From: Thalassia testudinum
Taxonomy: Eukaryota; Streptophyta; Magnoliopsida; Alismatales; Hydrocharitaceae
Length of the DNA: 64,000 nucleotides
Direction of reading: 5' to 3'
NCBI GenBank assembly: GCA_037157565.1
Contig: JAZHRO010000062.1
Location: forward strand, 8,060,001 to 8,124,000
Shown here: one piece after another, positions 32,740-45,052 of the stretch
How positions within the stretch are numbered: position 1 is the stretch's first letter
How the letters are laid out: each line of letters opens with the position of its first letter
Notes under the pieces: generated by a model
What the model was told of the DNA's origin: nothing
The model's input: only the letters and a program-made list of their open reading frames with translations
The model's database searches: none
Position numbers and translations under genes: made by a program

Positions 32740-35508
32740 TGATGGGAACACCATCATAAGCCATAACTAGCTCACTTTGATCTGACTAAGTTATTAAATG
32801 CTCCTACATAACCACCTGAGAGCCCTAATTCATTGCATAATCATTTTGAGAGAAAGATAAGAAAATAGGGTTAAAACTACAATTTTACCATCATATCTTG
32901 AATGCAGAACAATCATGGGTCTTCTCAGGGGTTAATTAAGGGTCAAATGATCTTAAGAGTCTAACATGTGGGGTAGAAAAGATAGAAATGGGTTTTCGCT
33001 CATTTTAGGAATTAAATGACATCTGAAACCCTAAAAATAGACCTGCTTAATCTACTAAGGTTTTGGTCAGGTTAAAATTCACCTAAACCCTCTAAAATTC
33101 AAATAAAAATATTCTCTAAGGTTTGGTATCTTCAATTTGACCATCGGAACCCGTCTTAACCCAAAATAGAACCATAGACAGACTTTTGCCCTAATTTAGG
33201 TTTTTGCATAAATTACCTAGTCAAACTAGGTCAAAACCAAAATCCAACTTCACCATTGAATTCCTTAGGTCTATATTATGTTTGAACCAAAATTTGAGCC
33301 CAATCAGATATCATCTTGACCTATTTTGCAATTTGGTCCTATCTGATTCTTTTATCTCACACACATGCCCCTAACTTTTGAATTTCTTGCAAACAGACCC
33401 CATCTTTGTCGTCTTCTTCACAAATAGGTCCCTGCTACCATAAAATCCTATTCCTACAACTCCGACGACCTTTGATTGAAGAGAACTCCTTCTCTGATCA
33501 ATCAATCCCTTCCAAAATTGGAAGGAAGACTCCTTGAGGAGTTATCTCTCCATTGCACCCATCCATGAGCCCCAAAATCTTCCCAATCTCTCATGCGAAC
33601 GCATGAGAGATTCTAGTATCATAGAGTTTTCAACTCTGGCAAACTTTCCTAGCTTGGGAAGCTTGCTTCCCAAGCTCATGTCGACCTTTAGAGCTCTATA
33701 TATGACTCCCCACACCTCGTCGTTCTCCTCATGCTCGAATTCGGCCGGATTCCCCTCTGATTTCATCTCCCCTCATCCGACCGAAGCTCCTCAATGTTTG
33801 ACAAGCTCCTCCAACTCCTTCCTTCATCTGACCGCAACACCGACGACAGATCCTCCTTCCTTGCCTTCCTCCACGTCGTGCCATACTAGCTGACGCTTCT
33901 ATCCCCTTCATCCTCACCGTCCTACCCTCACCGGAGCGTCTTCTTCCCCGATGCCAGACTACCAACTCTGGTGCCATTCTCCCTCTTTCTTTAGTTAATT
34001 TAGGGCTATATTGGTTCCCCTAGGTCCCTAGTTTAATTTCCTACCAAAGAAACCAAAAATATCCTCTCGGTGCCACCGTTCACCTCCATCATCCTCTACT
34101 CCGACCATACCATTGGCGAGGCTCCCAGCTCATTCCACTACTCCAAATGCCTCTCTGAAACTCCCTGCACCTTCGCCTCATCCTCTCGCACAAAATCCCT
34201 CTCATTACCTCTCCATTCACTCACCCAACACTCCCCCCGAGCACACCCATCACCGGCTTCCCTCTTCGACTCCGACCAACCACCACACACCTCCACACTC
34301 CACAAAACCACCAACAACACACTCCATGTCCTTCGAGAATGTCCTGAGCTAGTTTAACTTGGCCGTAAGGCTGTATTTATGTTTTTCAGGTCTGACCGTT
34401 CACAGCCGCCGCCACCATTAACGACCAACGTGTCCTTCGAGCTCTAGACCATGCACATCCCAGGCTCCGCTTCCAGGTTGCACGGTGTCACCCAAAGACC
34501 ACTCCCAGTTGGTCAATTGGGAAGTTTCAATGGCCCTTCAGACGCCAATCAAGGATGCCTTTCCACTACAACTGCTGCTGCCAACGTGAAGAAGAGATGT
34601 GGGAACATAGTCCCACATCGTAGAGCGGCAGACCAACGCACACGCATAAGTTCTTTTGTGATTGGGGCATATCGCCTCCAACCACAGGGTGAGGTCCCAT
34701 TACACCCTTACCTGCGCCTCGCCCATGACACAAACTCCACTGGTCTGGCGCTCACCCGATTACCCACCTAAGCTAAGCACACCTTGGCTACCATTCACAG
34801 TCGACAACCCTGGTCCCAGATGCGCTCACCCGTTCACCCGATAACCTGGACCTTGACCTTGGGAAAGCGGGAAAGGAGGAAACCCAGAGTGAAAGGAAAG
34901 AGAACATGGGGGTAGGGGGGTTTTGCTCTCTGTGACACTTAGCTGCTAGGGGGATTGCCTCCCTCTGTGCATGAAGAAGAAAGAAGAGAAGGAATTAGTC
35001 CTTGACAGAAGGGAAAGAAAGAAGAAGAGGAAGAAGAGAGAAAAGAGAAGCCAAGGCAGAAGAGAGGCACACAGAAGAAGAAGAGAAGAGGAAGAATAAG
35101 CACAGTGCCCTGGTTGATACTGTTGATATATTTGAGTACCTAAGTTTGAATGGTTGATGGCACTGTTGCATTATTTGAACTCAATGCATATATGCTTAAA
35201 TTGAATAATTGGCGATCTAAATCACCATTGTTTTTGCTTTGAGATTCTTTTTGCCATGCACAACTATTGTTAAGCTCATGCCTTACATTGATTATCATTT
35301 CTGAGTAATTACTGTTCATTTCTTGGTACTATTTGGCTTGAATCGTATGCTCAATCACATTTTATTTGAGATTAGCATGTGAATTCCTATTTGCTCCCAG
35401 CAAATGACCTTCGACTTTCATTCGAGTATAAATTTTATTTGTTTTTCGCACAGATTCAAACTATACTGCAACGCATTGATTTTAAAATCTGATTCATAGC
35501 AACTAACA
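32740..35508 (+). repeat. R4 3' LTR (family A), 2.8 kb
   Basis: Starts TGATGGGAACACCATCA (17-nt hairpin) and ends CAACTAACA. It contains a TATA-like CTATATATGA (33,697-33,705), a perfect 9-bp inverted repeat (34,596-34,619) overlapping GTCCCACATCG (34,610-34,620), and a GA-rich tract (about 34,972-35,105). The next bases, ATATTCCGGCTACAAT, continue an RT frame, so R4 sits in the RT of R5. The likely target duplication is ATATT. Confidence 0.85.
34596..34620 (+). promoter_or_regulatory. USE-like motif within a 9-bp inverted repeat, R4 LTR
   Basis: GATGTGGGA / TCCCACATC with a 6-nt loop. GTCCCACATCG matches the upstream sequence element (RTCCCACATCG) known from plant snRNA genes. CATAAG follows about 25 bp downstream. 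Confidence 0.45.
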
Positions 35509-37848
35509 ATATTCCGGCTACAATAAGTCACAGTCCACCCTAAGGACCAGGAAAAGACCACTTTCACCTACCCTTTCGAAACCTTTGCTTTCCGAAGAAT
35601 GCCATTTTGATTGTGTAATGTAGCCGCGACTTTTCAAAGATGCATGTTAGCAATTTTTTTGATTTGGTAGGTAGGTGATTGCCTGGAGGTTTTTATAGAT
35701 GATTTTTCCATTTTTTGAGATTCTTTTTATCAATGTATTTGGAATCTGGAAAGAACTCTCCAAAAATGTATTAAGGTTAACCTGGTTTTCAATTAGGAGA
35801 AAAGCCATTTCATGGTTCAGGAAGTCATTGTCTTGGGCCTTGTTATTTTTGGAAAAGGAATCTCGGTAGATAAGGCTAAAGTTGAAACAATCTCCAAACT
35901 TCCCTTGCCCAGTTCGATGAAACAAATAAGATCGTTTCTAGGGCTTGTGGGATTCTACCGACAATTCATCAAAGATTTCTCCAGAATTTCCCAACCTTTC
36001 AGCCACCTTTTAACTAAAGACCACCCTTTTGATTTTGATCAAGATTACTTGGAGAGTTTTAATATTTTTAAAACAAGCGATTATTGAGGCACCCATTCTT
36101 CAAACACCCGACTGGGCTCATCCTTTTAAGCTTACAACAGATGCCTCAGAGTTTACAGTAGGAGCCATCCTAGAGCAACGAATCGACAAGAAACCCGTTG
36201 TGATTTATTACGCTAGTAAAACACTTGATGAAACACAACGGAATTATACTGTCACCAAAAAAGAACTTCTTACGATCATTTTTGCCCTCAAAAAATTTTA
36301 TTCATATCTATTAGGGTCACACATCACCATATACACTGATCACTCGGACTTGAAATATTTGCTAAATAAGAAGAATGCGAAACCTCGCCTAATTCGATGG
36401 ACTTTATTGTTACAAGAATTTGACTTAGAAACCAAAGATAAAGCGGGCTCGCAAATTATCGTGACCGATCACCTTTCAAGACTTAACACTAGTGATGTTT
36501 TGACCCAAATAGCCATTTTTCTGAACGAAACGTTCCTAACATTAAAATCCCTCCCTTGGTATGCTGATTATGCAAATTATCTAGCCACTGGACGATTCCC
36601 TTCTAATTGGCCTAAACACAAGAGGGATAAGTTCTTTGCCGAGATTAAATATTACTTTTGGGAGGACCCCGATCTATTCTGTATCTGGGCTAACCAAGTC
36701 ATTAGGCGGTGTGTTCTCGATTCAGAAACACATGATATTCTAAACCACTATCACTCAATGGCTTGTGGTGAACATTTTTCGGGGAAGAAAATGGTGGCCA
36801 AGGTGTTAAATGTCAGATTTTATTAGCCTAGAATACACAAAGATGCTCATGAATTTTCTCGATCCTATGTGCATTGCAAGAGCATCGACAACATGAACTC
36901 TAAGGATATGATGCCCCTCAACCCGATTTTAGAAGTTGAAATTTTTTATGTGTGGGGCATCGATTTCATGGGACCATTTATCACCTCTTTTGGGTACCAG
37001 TATATTTTAGTCGCTATCGACTATATTTCAAAATGGATCGAAGCGATACCCACACACACTAATGACCATCGGGTCATTGTGGATTTTTTAAAGAAAAGAA
37101 TTTTTTTCGTGTTTCGATGTTCCTAAGGCCATTATTAGTGATGTAGGCTAACATTTCACACATTCTCAGTTCTATCAACTTCAAGCTAAATATGGGGTGA
37201 ACCATAAAATCTCCACACCATATCACCCTCAAACTAATGGCCAAGCTGAAGTCTCCAACCAGGAGATTAAAAATATTTTGCAAAAGACGGTTAAGCCCAA
37301 CAGAAAACATTGGTCGCTAAAACTTGACAATGCATTATGGGCTTACCGTACGACTTTCAAAACCCCAATTGGCATGTCACCTTTTCGCCCTATTTTTGGG
37401 AAGGCATGCCACCTCCCGATTAAACTGGAACATAGGGTTTATTGGGCGATAAAAGAATTCAATTACAATTTGGATGCAGCTGGTAAGCATAGGAAATTAC
37501 AATTAACTAAACTTGAAAACTTTGCAACATTGCTTATGAAAATGCATGTATTTACAAGACCGAACCAAGAAATTTCATGATAAATTCATCGTTTAGAAAA
37601 ATTTTGGACCTAAATAATGCGTGTCACTTTTTGATGTGAGGTTGCGAATATTTCCTGGTAAATTAAAATCTAAATGGATCGGTCCTTACATTGTAGTTCA
37701 AACTTATCCCCATGGTGCCGTTGAAATTTTGAATCCTAAAAACAAAAATATCTTCAAAGTCAACAGCCAACGACTTAAGCCCTATCTTAATCACAACCTT
37801 AATACAAAATCCGATTCTCAAGACCTCCACGACCTACCCGATACTTAG
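35509..37848 (+). pseudogene. pol: R5 pol fragment: RT palm, RNase H, integrase
   Basis: Begins inside RT (YSGYN) directly after the R4 LTR and runs to the integrase C-terminus. The FIDD active site lies near 35,691-35,702. RNase H has TDASEF and IYTDHSD. Integrase has DFMGPF, an Asp in ISDVG followed by a stop where Ser is expected, and Glu in AEVSN. The zinc-site first Cys is Tyr (YVHC). Several frameshifts (near 36,060, 37,110-37,190 and 37,590) and many stops make it the most decayed pol here, consistent with its place at the centre of the nest. The RT and protease N-terminal half should lie left of R4, outside the window. Confidence 0.88.
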
Positions 37849-38113
37849 TGACTTCACACCCGGCAGAATGGCGTAAAAGATAGCACTAGATGGGAGGTAA
37901 CCCATCATTTTTTCCATTTTTTTATTTTTTTTAGAGGTTTTATCAATCCTGTTATTGACCGTCCTCACCAAGGTAATCTCTTCTCCCTTCCTATTGCATG
38001 GGGACATGCCAAATCTTAAGCATGGGGGGGTGTTTTTAAATTTTGATGATCAAATCAGGATTTTAAAAATCTAAAAACATTCAAGAGTTTATTTCATTTT
38101 CTACATGCATACC
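37849..38113 (+). other. R5 post-pol spacer, cut by R6
   Basis: Contains GGGAGGTAACCC (37,892-37,903) and the G-tract motif (37,995-38,033). Only 80 bp follow before the R6 LTR, and no polypurine tract abuts that LTR, so the LTR does not belong to R5. Confidence 0.75.
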
Positions 38114-40726
38114 TGATGGGAACACCATCATGAGCCCTAACTAGCCCAATTTGGTCTGATAAAGTTGATAAAAGTTTCTACATAACCATCAAAGGGTCAT
38201 ATATGCATAATGTTCTATTTTGAGAAGATAAGAAACCAGGGTTATTTCTGCAATTTTAACTGCATGTCATAAGTAATGAATAATCACAGGGAATTCCAAG
38301 CATTAATTAAAGGTTAAATGGTCATTAATGTATAATAAGAGGGTCCATCCAGACACAAATGGATTTTCGCTCATTTCAAGGATTAATGGACATTCAAAAT
38401 CATAATTTCATACCTACTTAATTAACTAAGGTTTCGATCAGGATAAAATTCACCTAAGCCTTCTAAAAATCATAGAAAAATACTATATAAGGTTTGGTAT
38501 CCTTGATTTGACCATCTGAACCCATTTTGACCTAAAACAGAGTCTTAGACAGGAAGTTGCCTTAATTTGGGTTTCAATGTAAATTGACTAGTCAAACTTA
38601 GTTGAAACCAAAATCTGACTTCACCATCAGATTCCTTGGGTCCAAATTAGGTTTGTACCAAAAGTTTGCCTCAATCAAAGATCATCTTGACCTAATTTGC
38701 ATTTTAATCCTACCCTAACTTTTTTTCTTTCAAATTGCCCCTTATCTTTTGAAAATGTTTTAAATAGACCCCCATATTCTTTACAAAAACACCTCTACTA
38801 CCATTGGAATCATCTGTCCTTAGATGGAAGGTTTCGATCGAGGTTTTCTCCCTAAATCTATCGAGAAACCCTTCCAAAATTGGAAGGGAGACTCCTGAGG
38901 AGATCCCCTTCCATCTGAGCTCCTTCATGGCCTCCCTAATTTACCCAAGAGTTCATGTGAACTCTTGGAAATTCGTTAACCTAAGTCCAAGAATTTTGAG
39001 CTCTTCAAGCTTGTTTCCAAGCTTGGAAGCCCATCTAATGGCCTATAAAGCATGCCTGTGACCTTCCTACCTCCTTAGCGAGTTTTTGGGCCATAAACAT
39101 CTTCCTTTCTCCCTCTCTGACCTGCTCCAAGCTCATCTCTAATGACCAAATTCCTCCAACTTCATCGCTAGTCACCACATACAATAAGCTGCTGGTTCTT
39201 CTTCCCTGTCGCATTCCGCACCTCGCCATACCTACGAGGCATTCTCTAACTTCTTCCTCGTCGCTGTTCCCTCTACCGGAGCCTTCACTTTCTCCGGTGC
39301 TAGCTCATCAAGGCCGACGCCAACTCTGTCGTCCTTTGTCCAATAGCTAATCCCTTCAACTCCTCATTGTTTGCTCATCATCACCACACCTCCAAACTTC
39401 GACTTCGACCACTCACGCACCCACTCCAACTCCATCTTCCACCTCTCCGGCGTACCTCTGGCGACGCATTCCCACCGCCTCATGCCACCAAATCGCCTGC
39501 TGTCAACTCCCATACCTCCGCAGAGTCCACGCGAGTAAACCCCTGAAGAAATTGAGGGGATTGCTCACCCTAGCCCTCCACTGAACTCCACCGCCTCCGC
39601 ACTCATCTTCCGCCTTTGCCACACTGACACACGAGCCTCCACCGCACGCCACCGACACCACCACATTCACTGCACTCATGCGAAGCTCCTAAGCGCTTCT
39701 AATGTGGCCCTTAGGCCATTTTCATCCTTGCAGGTGTTCATGGCCCGCCGCCATTAACGGAGCTTCTTCCTTGACCTTAGGAGCTGTGTTCTTGCTGAGT
39801 TCTTCAGCTATTCAACTCCCAGGTCATGCGGTCTCATTCCAGATGCATGCCCAGTCTCACAATCGAAGTGGCCAACCTCATTTCCACTCACAATTGAAGG
39901 ACCAACTTCTGTTACTATCTCGTAAAGAGCAAGGGGACTTTTAGTCCCACATCGGCTCCTGACGAGCCTCCAGCACCACATAAGTTGATTTTCTACCTAT
40001 GACCCCTTGCCCAGTACACGGGTATCAGGTCACCTTCACGCACTCAGCGCACCCTCACCCTCATACCCATATACCTGCCTAATACACTCCTCACTTGCGA
40101 CCCCACGGCCGCAAGCCTGGTCATCCGGATCTCCGAATACCTGATTACATGCCTGGTTACTTGAAAAGAGAAGGGAAAGAGGAGAAAGAGAGGAGGTGGG
40201 GGGTTTTTGCTCTTCAGAGAAAAGACCCAACCCATAGCCACTGAGAAACTTAAGAAGCCCCTTGTGCGTGAGAGAAAGAAGAAGAAAGAAGAAAAGTTGA
40301 AGAGAAGAACAAGAAGAAAAGAGCTTAAACACTATAGCAAGGCAACATTTAAGTCGTCTACCTTGAGAAACCGACATTTGATCCTTCTAATATTGTGCAC
40401 TGTGGCCCTGTGCTTACTATGCACTTATTTGAGATAATTATAAAGGGCTAATTGGTGATTTAAATCCCAATTTTACCCTATTCTTTTTGCGCTCTGATAT
40501 TGACTCTCATATATATATATATATTATTTTTTAATGGAATTTTGGTTATAACTGCTCATATTTGTGCTCATATTATGATCTTTGAGATTGAATTGCAATA
40601 CTTGCCCCCTATGTTCGACCTCAGATTTTCTGACGATTCTTCGAGATATAAATTCTATCTATTTTTGAGCTATTTCGACTATATTACAATGAAGTGATTT
40701 TAAAACCCAGTTTTAGCCCATCAACA
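38114..40726 (+). repeat. R6 5' LTR (family A), 2.6 kb
   Basis: TGATGGGAACACCATCA... to ...CCCATCAACA, followed by a primer site. TATA box TATAAAG at 39,044-39,050. USE-like GTCCCACATCG at 39,944-39,954 with a GGGAC/GTCCC inverted repeat. GA-rich tract about 40,160-40,330. The preceding ATACC (38,109-38,113) is the presumed target duplication. Confidence 0.85.
39933..39954 (+). promoter_or_regulatory. USE-like motif and inverted repeat, R6 LTR
   Basis: GGGAC, TTTTA, GTCCC, then ACATCG. It lies about 0.9 kb downstream of the pol II-type TATA box, so it would be inside the transcribed region. Related sites: 34,596-34,620 (R4), 28,517-28,536 (R3) and 59,977-60,000 (R10). Confidence 0.4.
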
Positions 40727-40729
40727 TTT

Positions 40730-40747
40730 TCGCGCCGTCACTGGGGA
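40730..40747 (+). other. R6 primer binding site, decayed tRNA-Asp type
   Basis: TCGCGCCGTCACTGGGGA, four mismatches to the R1 site, 3 nt after the LTR. Confidence 0.75.
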
Positions 40748-41691
40748 GCAACACGCAATTTGATTTCATTGATTATAATTTCTGATCTTGATACTAACTT
40801 GACTTATCTCTTTTGTTGTGGCTTGTGCAAGGTACACAAGGAGAAGACTAGCCACACAACAACCACTCTAGGGGCAGGTAATCTCATCTCCATCTCCACA
40901 AGCCCCTATTTTTGGAAAAAGCTAGAAAAGGGAAATCAATTAGGCCAACTTGCATTTCATATTTAGAATTAACCATCTTGAGTTGCCGGATTTGATTTAG
41001 AAACCCTTCTCCAAGATTGCTGCACCTACTAGGCATTTAAGGTACTTAAGGCAACTCACCATCTTGATTGAGCCCTAGGTGCCAAAATTGGAAGAAATTG
41101 ATTGGACCAAACAAGAGCCACATTAGGGTTTCCATCTTAGGGTTGAGAAAACACACTTGCCTAAAATAAAAAATCTACCTTCCTGCATTGTGTGTTGTCT
41201 AAATCCTTGATTGAATTTACATAATCAAGCAAACTCTAAAATCAAGCTCTAATTATCCATTTGAATCCTAAAATTGGGACCTAATAATCTCAAGACACAT
41301 CAGGTGAAGTTGATCCACCTTGTGGGATTAGCCAATCTTCAAATTAGGTCACCAAGCACAAATCAACTCTAAAGTTCAAGTGGAATTCTAAGCACCTCAA
41401 CTCATATTTAAAATTTGGTAGACTTAAGAGGTCAAGTTGCTGATTCTGGTCTATTCGGATCCGTAGTTACAAAGAAGGTTGGGTGGGGAAACCCTATAAC
41501 CCATGGGGATGCTCTACCGTGTAGGGGTCTTTGTGGAACTCTCCCTTCCTGACTGCCCAATTACTTCTCAGGTGAGCAATTTTCTTACCAAGAGGTATCA
41601 TCTGCCTTAAACCTCCGTAGTCATCCAAAAATATTTGGGTGTCTCAATTGGGTCCATCACATTTTCCGTCCCTTATCTCATCCTCTATTGT
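40748..41691 (+). other. R6 5' leader
   Basis: 0.9 kb, AT-rich, no gene seen. Confidence 0.55.
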
Positions 41692-43366
41692 ATGTTTGGG
41701 AGGAGGTCCTTGAGACTATTGAGGCCTCCATTAGCTTTTCACTCCCATCGAGGCCAAGCCTCAACCCCCTTGCATGTGCAATTTCCTGATCAAATTGACA
41801 TCTCCTTTGACTCTTTCATTTCTGAGCCCGTATCTCCAGCCACAGCCATGGAACCCCACGGAGAAGAACCTAACCTTCAACATCAATTCCATAACCTCAG
41901 AGATCAATTCAATGCCCACATCAACCCACCACAGCATCCTCAAATGTGAGATCACTACAATCCCACTGCGGTGGAAATCGAGCCTCGAGTGCAAATCCTT
42001 GGGGAAGGACTTGAGGTGGAGCTCAAGCCAAGTATGCTTCATACAATCCCGAAATTCCATGGCTTGAGCTTTGAGGATCCCTTCCAATACATTAAGCATC
42101 TAAAGCTTTTGGCCCAGACCTTTGAGCCAAACATGCAGAATCGAGATAGCTTACTCATGAGAATGTTCTCCTTCTCTTTTTTGGATAAAGCCGCTCATTG
42201 GTTTCAGATTCTCACTTATCTGATCACCACTTGGGAAGAACTTCAGACAGCTTTCATACAAAAATTCTTTCCCATTGGTCATACGAATGATATAAGGAGC
42301 GGGAGAACCTCTGCATGAGGCATGGGATCATTTTCTGGATCTCATGCGCAAGTGCCCCCATCACGAAGTTCAAAAATGAGAACAAGTCTAGTCTTTTTAC
42401 CATGGCCTCCGTGGCGATATCAAACTCTTTGTCAATGCAACCTGTGGCGGTAGCATCATGGGTCAACATGAAGATATGATTTGGGAAATTCTTGAGAACA
42501 TGTGCGAGAACTCCCTGAACAATGAGTCATTGGGTCTGTATGACGAGACGACAACCAGCACATTAACAAATAATCAAGGGATACAAGAGACCCGAGGCCT
42601 TTCCACATCCGTTGATCTGGAGTTGGTGCCAGTCAATTGAATAAGGTCTCAATCATTGAAAAGAAGGTAGACAACATAACTCGACATCTACACCAACCCA
42701 CCATTGCACCACAAAGCCCATATGTACACCCGCCCTGGGGAAGGGAGGGTACACCCAGCATCTACTCTTCGTAGGGATGGATGCCTATCCATGCCCGTAT
42801 GATTATGGTCTTGGAGGAAACTCAGGACCAACCTACTCTAGTTGGGGGAACTCTAAACCCTCTTACTTTGATTTTTCTGGAGTTCCTCAGACCTGCGAGG
42901 ATCTCCACACCATCCAAAATAATCCATTCTCAAACACTTATACCCTGGATGGCATAATCACCCCAACTTTGCATGGTCGGGAAACAACCCAAACCTGAGA
43001 CCTCAATTTCAAACCCAACCACAAAACCCATGACCTTTTCAACCTACTCAACCAAGGCCCAATCAAAATTTCCAATCTGGACCACCTAAGGAAGACCAAA
43101 TGTCTCTGATTCTCCAAACCCTAGTTGACATGCAAAAACAACACAAGGAAGAAATCACAGAGGTTCGCAATCAACTAGCCCAGCTGGAAAATGCTCGCCA
43201 GCCGGGCACACTTCCCTCCCAACCACTACCAAATCCAAACAACATGTCGACTCATAAACACATAGTGAACCAAATCCAAGGTCAAATAAGCTACACTCTG
43301 CTAGGCCCATCCACTCATACCTGCATGTTTACCTCATCCACCTTAGCTGATCCGAATCACACATGA
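41692..43366 (+). pseudogene. gag: R6 gag, frameshifted
   Basis: Starts MFGRRS at 41,692. A TGA at 41,947-41,949 interrupts it. The gag core follows (FSFLDKAAHWFQ, FIQKFFPIGHTND near 42,165-42,295). Frame changes lie near 42,300, 42,650 and 43,000. The C-terminal part keeps NNPFSNTY-type motifs and a coiled stretch with HKEEITEVRNQLAQLE near 43,145. There is no zinc knuckle. Confidence 0.82.
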
Positions 43367-43428
43367 CCTATCCTACTATTTAGCAATAAAATCCAATTCG
43401 CTCTCCACCTCTGCATCATGATTGTGCT

Positions 43429-44028
43429 ATGATTAATGTTGTGGGTACGAGAAAAGAACAAAAACCCATCCCCAAGGATAGCCAATCCATTCCTCTATCC
43501 CATGTCATATCCCACCTCCGCACTAGAGGACTATCAAAATCTGATATGACGGGATCTTTGAGGAACGCACAAGTCACTATTCCATTACTTGATATCCTCA
43601 CTCTCAATCCTACCACACCTGACTTATCCAAAAAAGAGGTAGAAGAATCATCACATGGGAAGATAGTACTATTTGAAAGTGTGAGTGCCATAATCCAAAA
43701 TAGTCTACCTCTTAAGAAATCCGATCCACGCACCTCGCTAATCCCCTGCAAGATTGGTGGTACAAATTTCAAGTGGGTTGTACTGGATCTTAGCGCTTCA
43801 GTCAACCTAATCCCAACTGCCCTATTTGAAAAACTACAAATTGCACAGCTAAAACACACTGATGTTACTCTACAATTAGTTGACCGAATCGTAATCACCC
43901 CACTTGGGTTGGTAGAGGATGTGGTAGTTAGAATCAAGGACTTCAACTACCTAGCCGATCTCCTAGTTCTTGACATGGGGACGCCACAACAAATACAAGG
44001 CATGCCCTTTATTTTAGGGAGACTATTT
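43429..44028 (+). pseudogene. R6 aspartic protease, cut by R7
   Basis: Gag-protease linker and protease with LDLSASVNLIP (Ser replaces the Gly of LDLGAS) and FILGR, after which the frame runs into the R7 LTR at 44,029. RT and integrase would follow on the far side of the R7-R10 block, outside the window. Confidence 0.82.
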
Positions 44029-45052
44029 TGTGTGTGGTAGGAATATCCTGTGGATAGCAACTAAATACTAGAGGGGAGGGGTGAATAGTATTGCTTTGAA
44101 TTATATGCACAAATTAAAAAATAAAGCACCAGAGATTCTTGCACAGAGTACACTTGATTTATAGTGGAAACCCAATCCAGGTGAAAACCACTACCTAAGC
44201 TTCCCAGCTTAGAATTTTTCTAACTTGGCAACTCTAGCCAATCCACTAAACCATACCATTTCAATGAGGGTGGCACAACCTCTTACAATCCACTTCCATT
44301 TTATCCTGAAGAGAAGTAAAAACAACAACTACGGATCTTCCAAACAAACTTGGAATCCGCAAATCAAAACAACAAAGTAAAATAACAATAATGAATTATA
44401 TGGAACCTCAATAAATGATCAAATTGATTTTTCGCAGAGGTTCAAGGCATCGTGCTTCTGAAGGACGTGAAGAACAAGGCACGAAAGCCTTTGGAAATAA
44501 GCATGAGAAGCTTTATTTTTGAATGGTATTTCTATTTAAAAGTTATGAAAGAATTAGCTGTGTACGAACTCTATTTATATAAAAAGTTTTGCATGAATAG
44601 GAAATTAAATTGGTCGATCAATTAAGGTTAATTGGTCGATCAAAAGGCAATTTGGTCGATCAATTAAGAAGGTTGGTCAATCACTGATTGATCAATCAAT
44701 TAAGTTGGTTGGTCGATCAAGAGGATTTTTCTCAACTTCCTAAAATGGGCTGATTTGATCAGTCAATTAATTTGGTTGGTCGATCAAGGTGATTTGGTCA
44801 ATCAATTATATAGTTTGGTCGATCAATAACCCTAAAAGTTTAGTTTGAAAAGATGCATAAAAAATTCGTATTTGACTTTTATTTGAGGTTCCTTACAATA
44901 ATGCCCTAGACTCAAATAAATATAAAAAGACACACATCAGCAACTATCTTCTCTTGCCTTGAAACAACTTTGATGCTTTAATCCGAGATAGTCCCAAAAT
45001 GTTAGTCTAGCAATAAACATAATTTTGGTGTATCAAAATAGAGGTGCTTACA
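44029..45052 (-). repeat. R7 3' LTR, Ty1/copia SIRE-like
   Basis: TGTGTGTGG... to ...GTGCTTACA on the plus strand. The minus-strand purine tract GGGGGAGAA abuts it at 45,053, so it is the 3' LTR. The presumed target duplication at left is TATTT (44,024-44,028). Content (CTAGAGGGGAGGGGTGAATAG near the left end, CTCCCCC beside the right end) is typical of SIRE/Maximus elements. An array of TTGGTCGATCAATTAA-like units lies at about 44,608-44,830. Confidence 0.65.
44608..44830. repeat. Array of TTGGTCGATCAATTAA-like units in R7 LTR
   Basis: About eight imperfect copies with irregular spacing; several contain the palindrome GATC or the TGATCGATCA type. This may be a tandem enhancer-like array. 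Confidence 0.6.

Noticed and set aside
38114..40726. Shared LTR of a tandem R5-R6 element
   Set aside because: No polypurine tract directly before the LTR; R5 spacer is simply cut.
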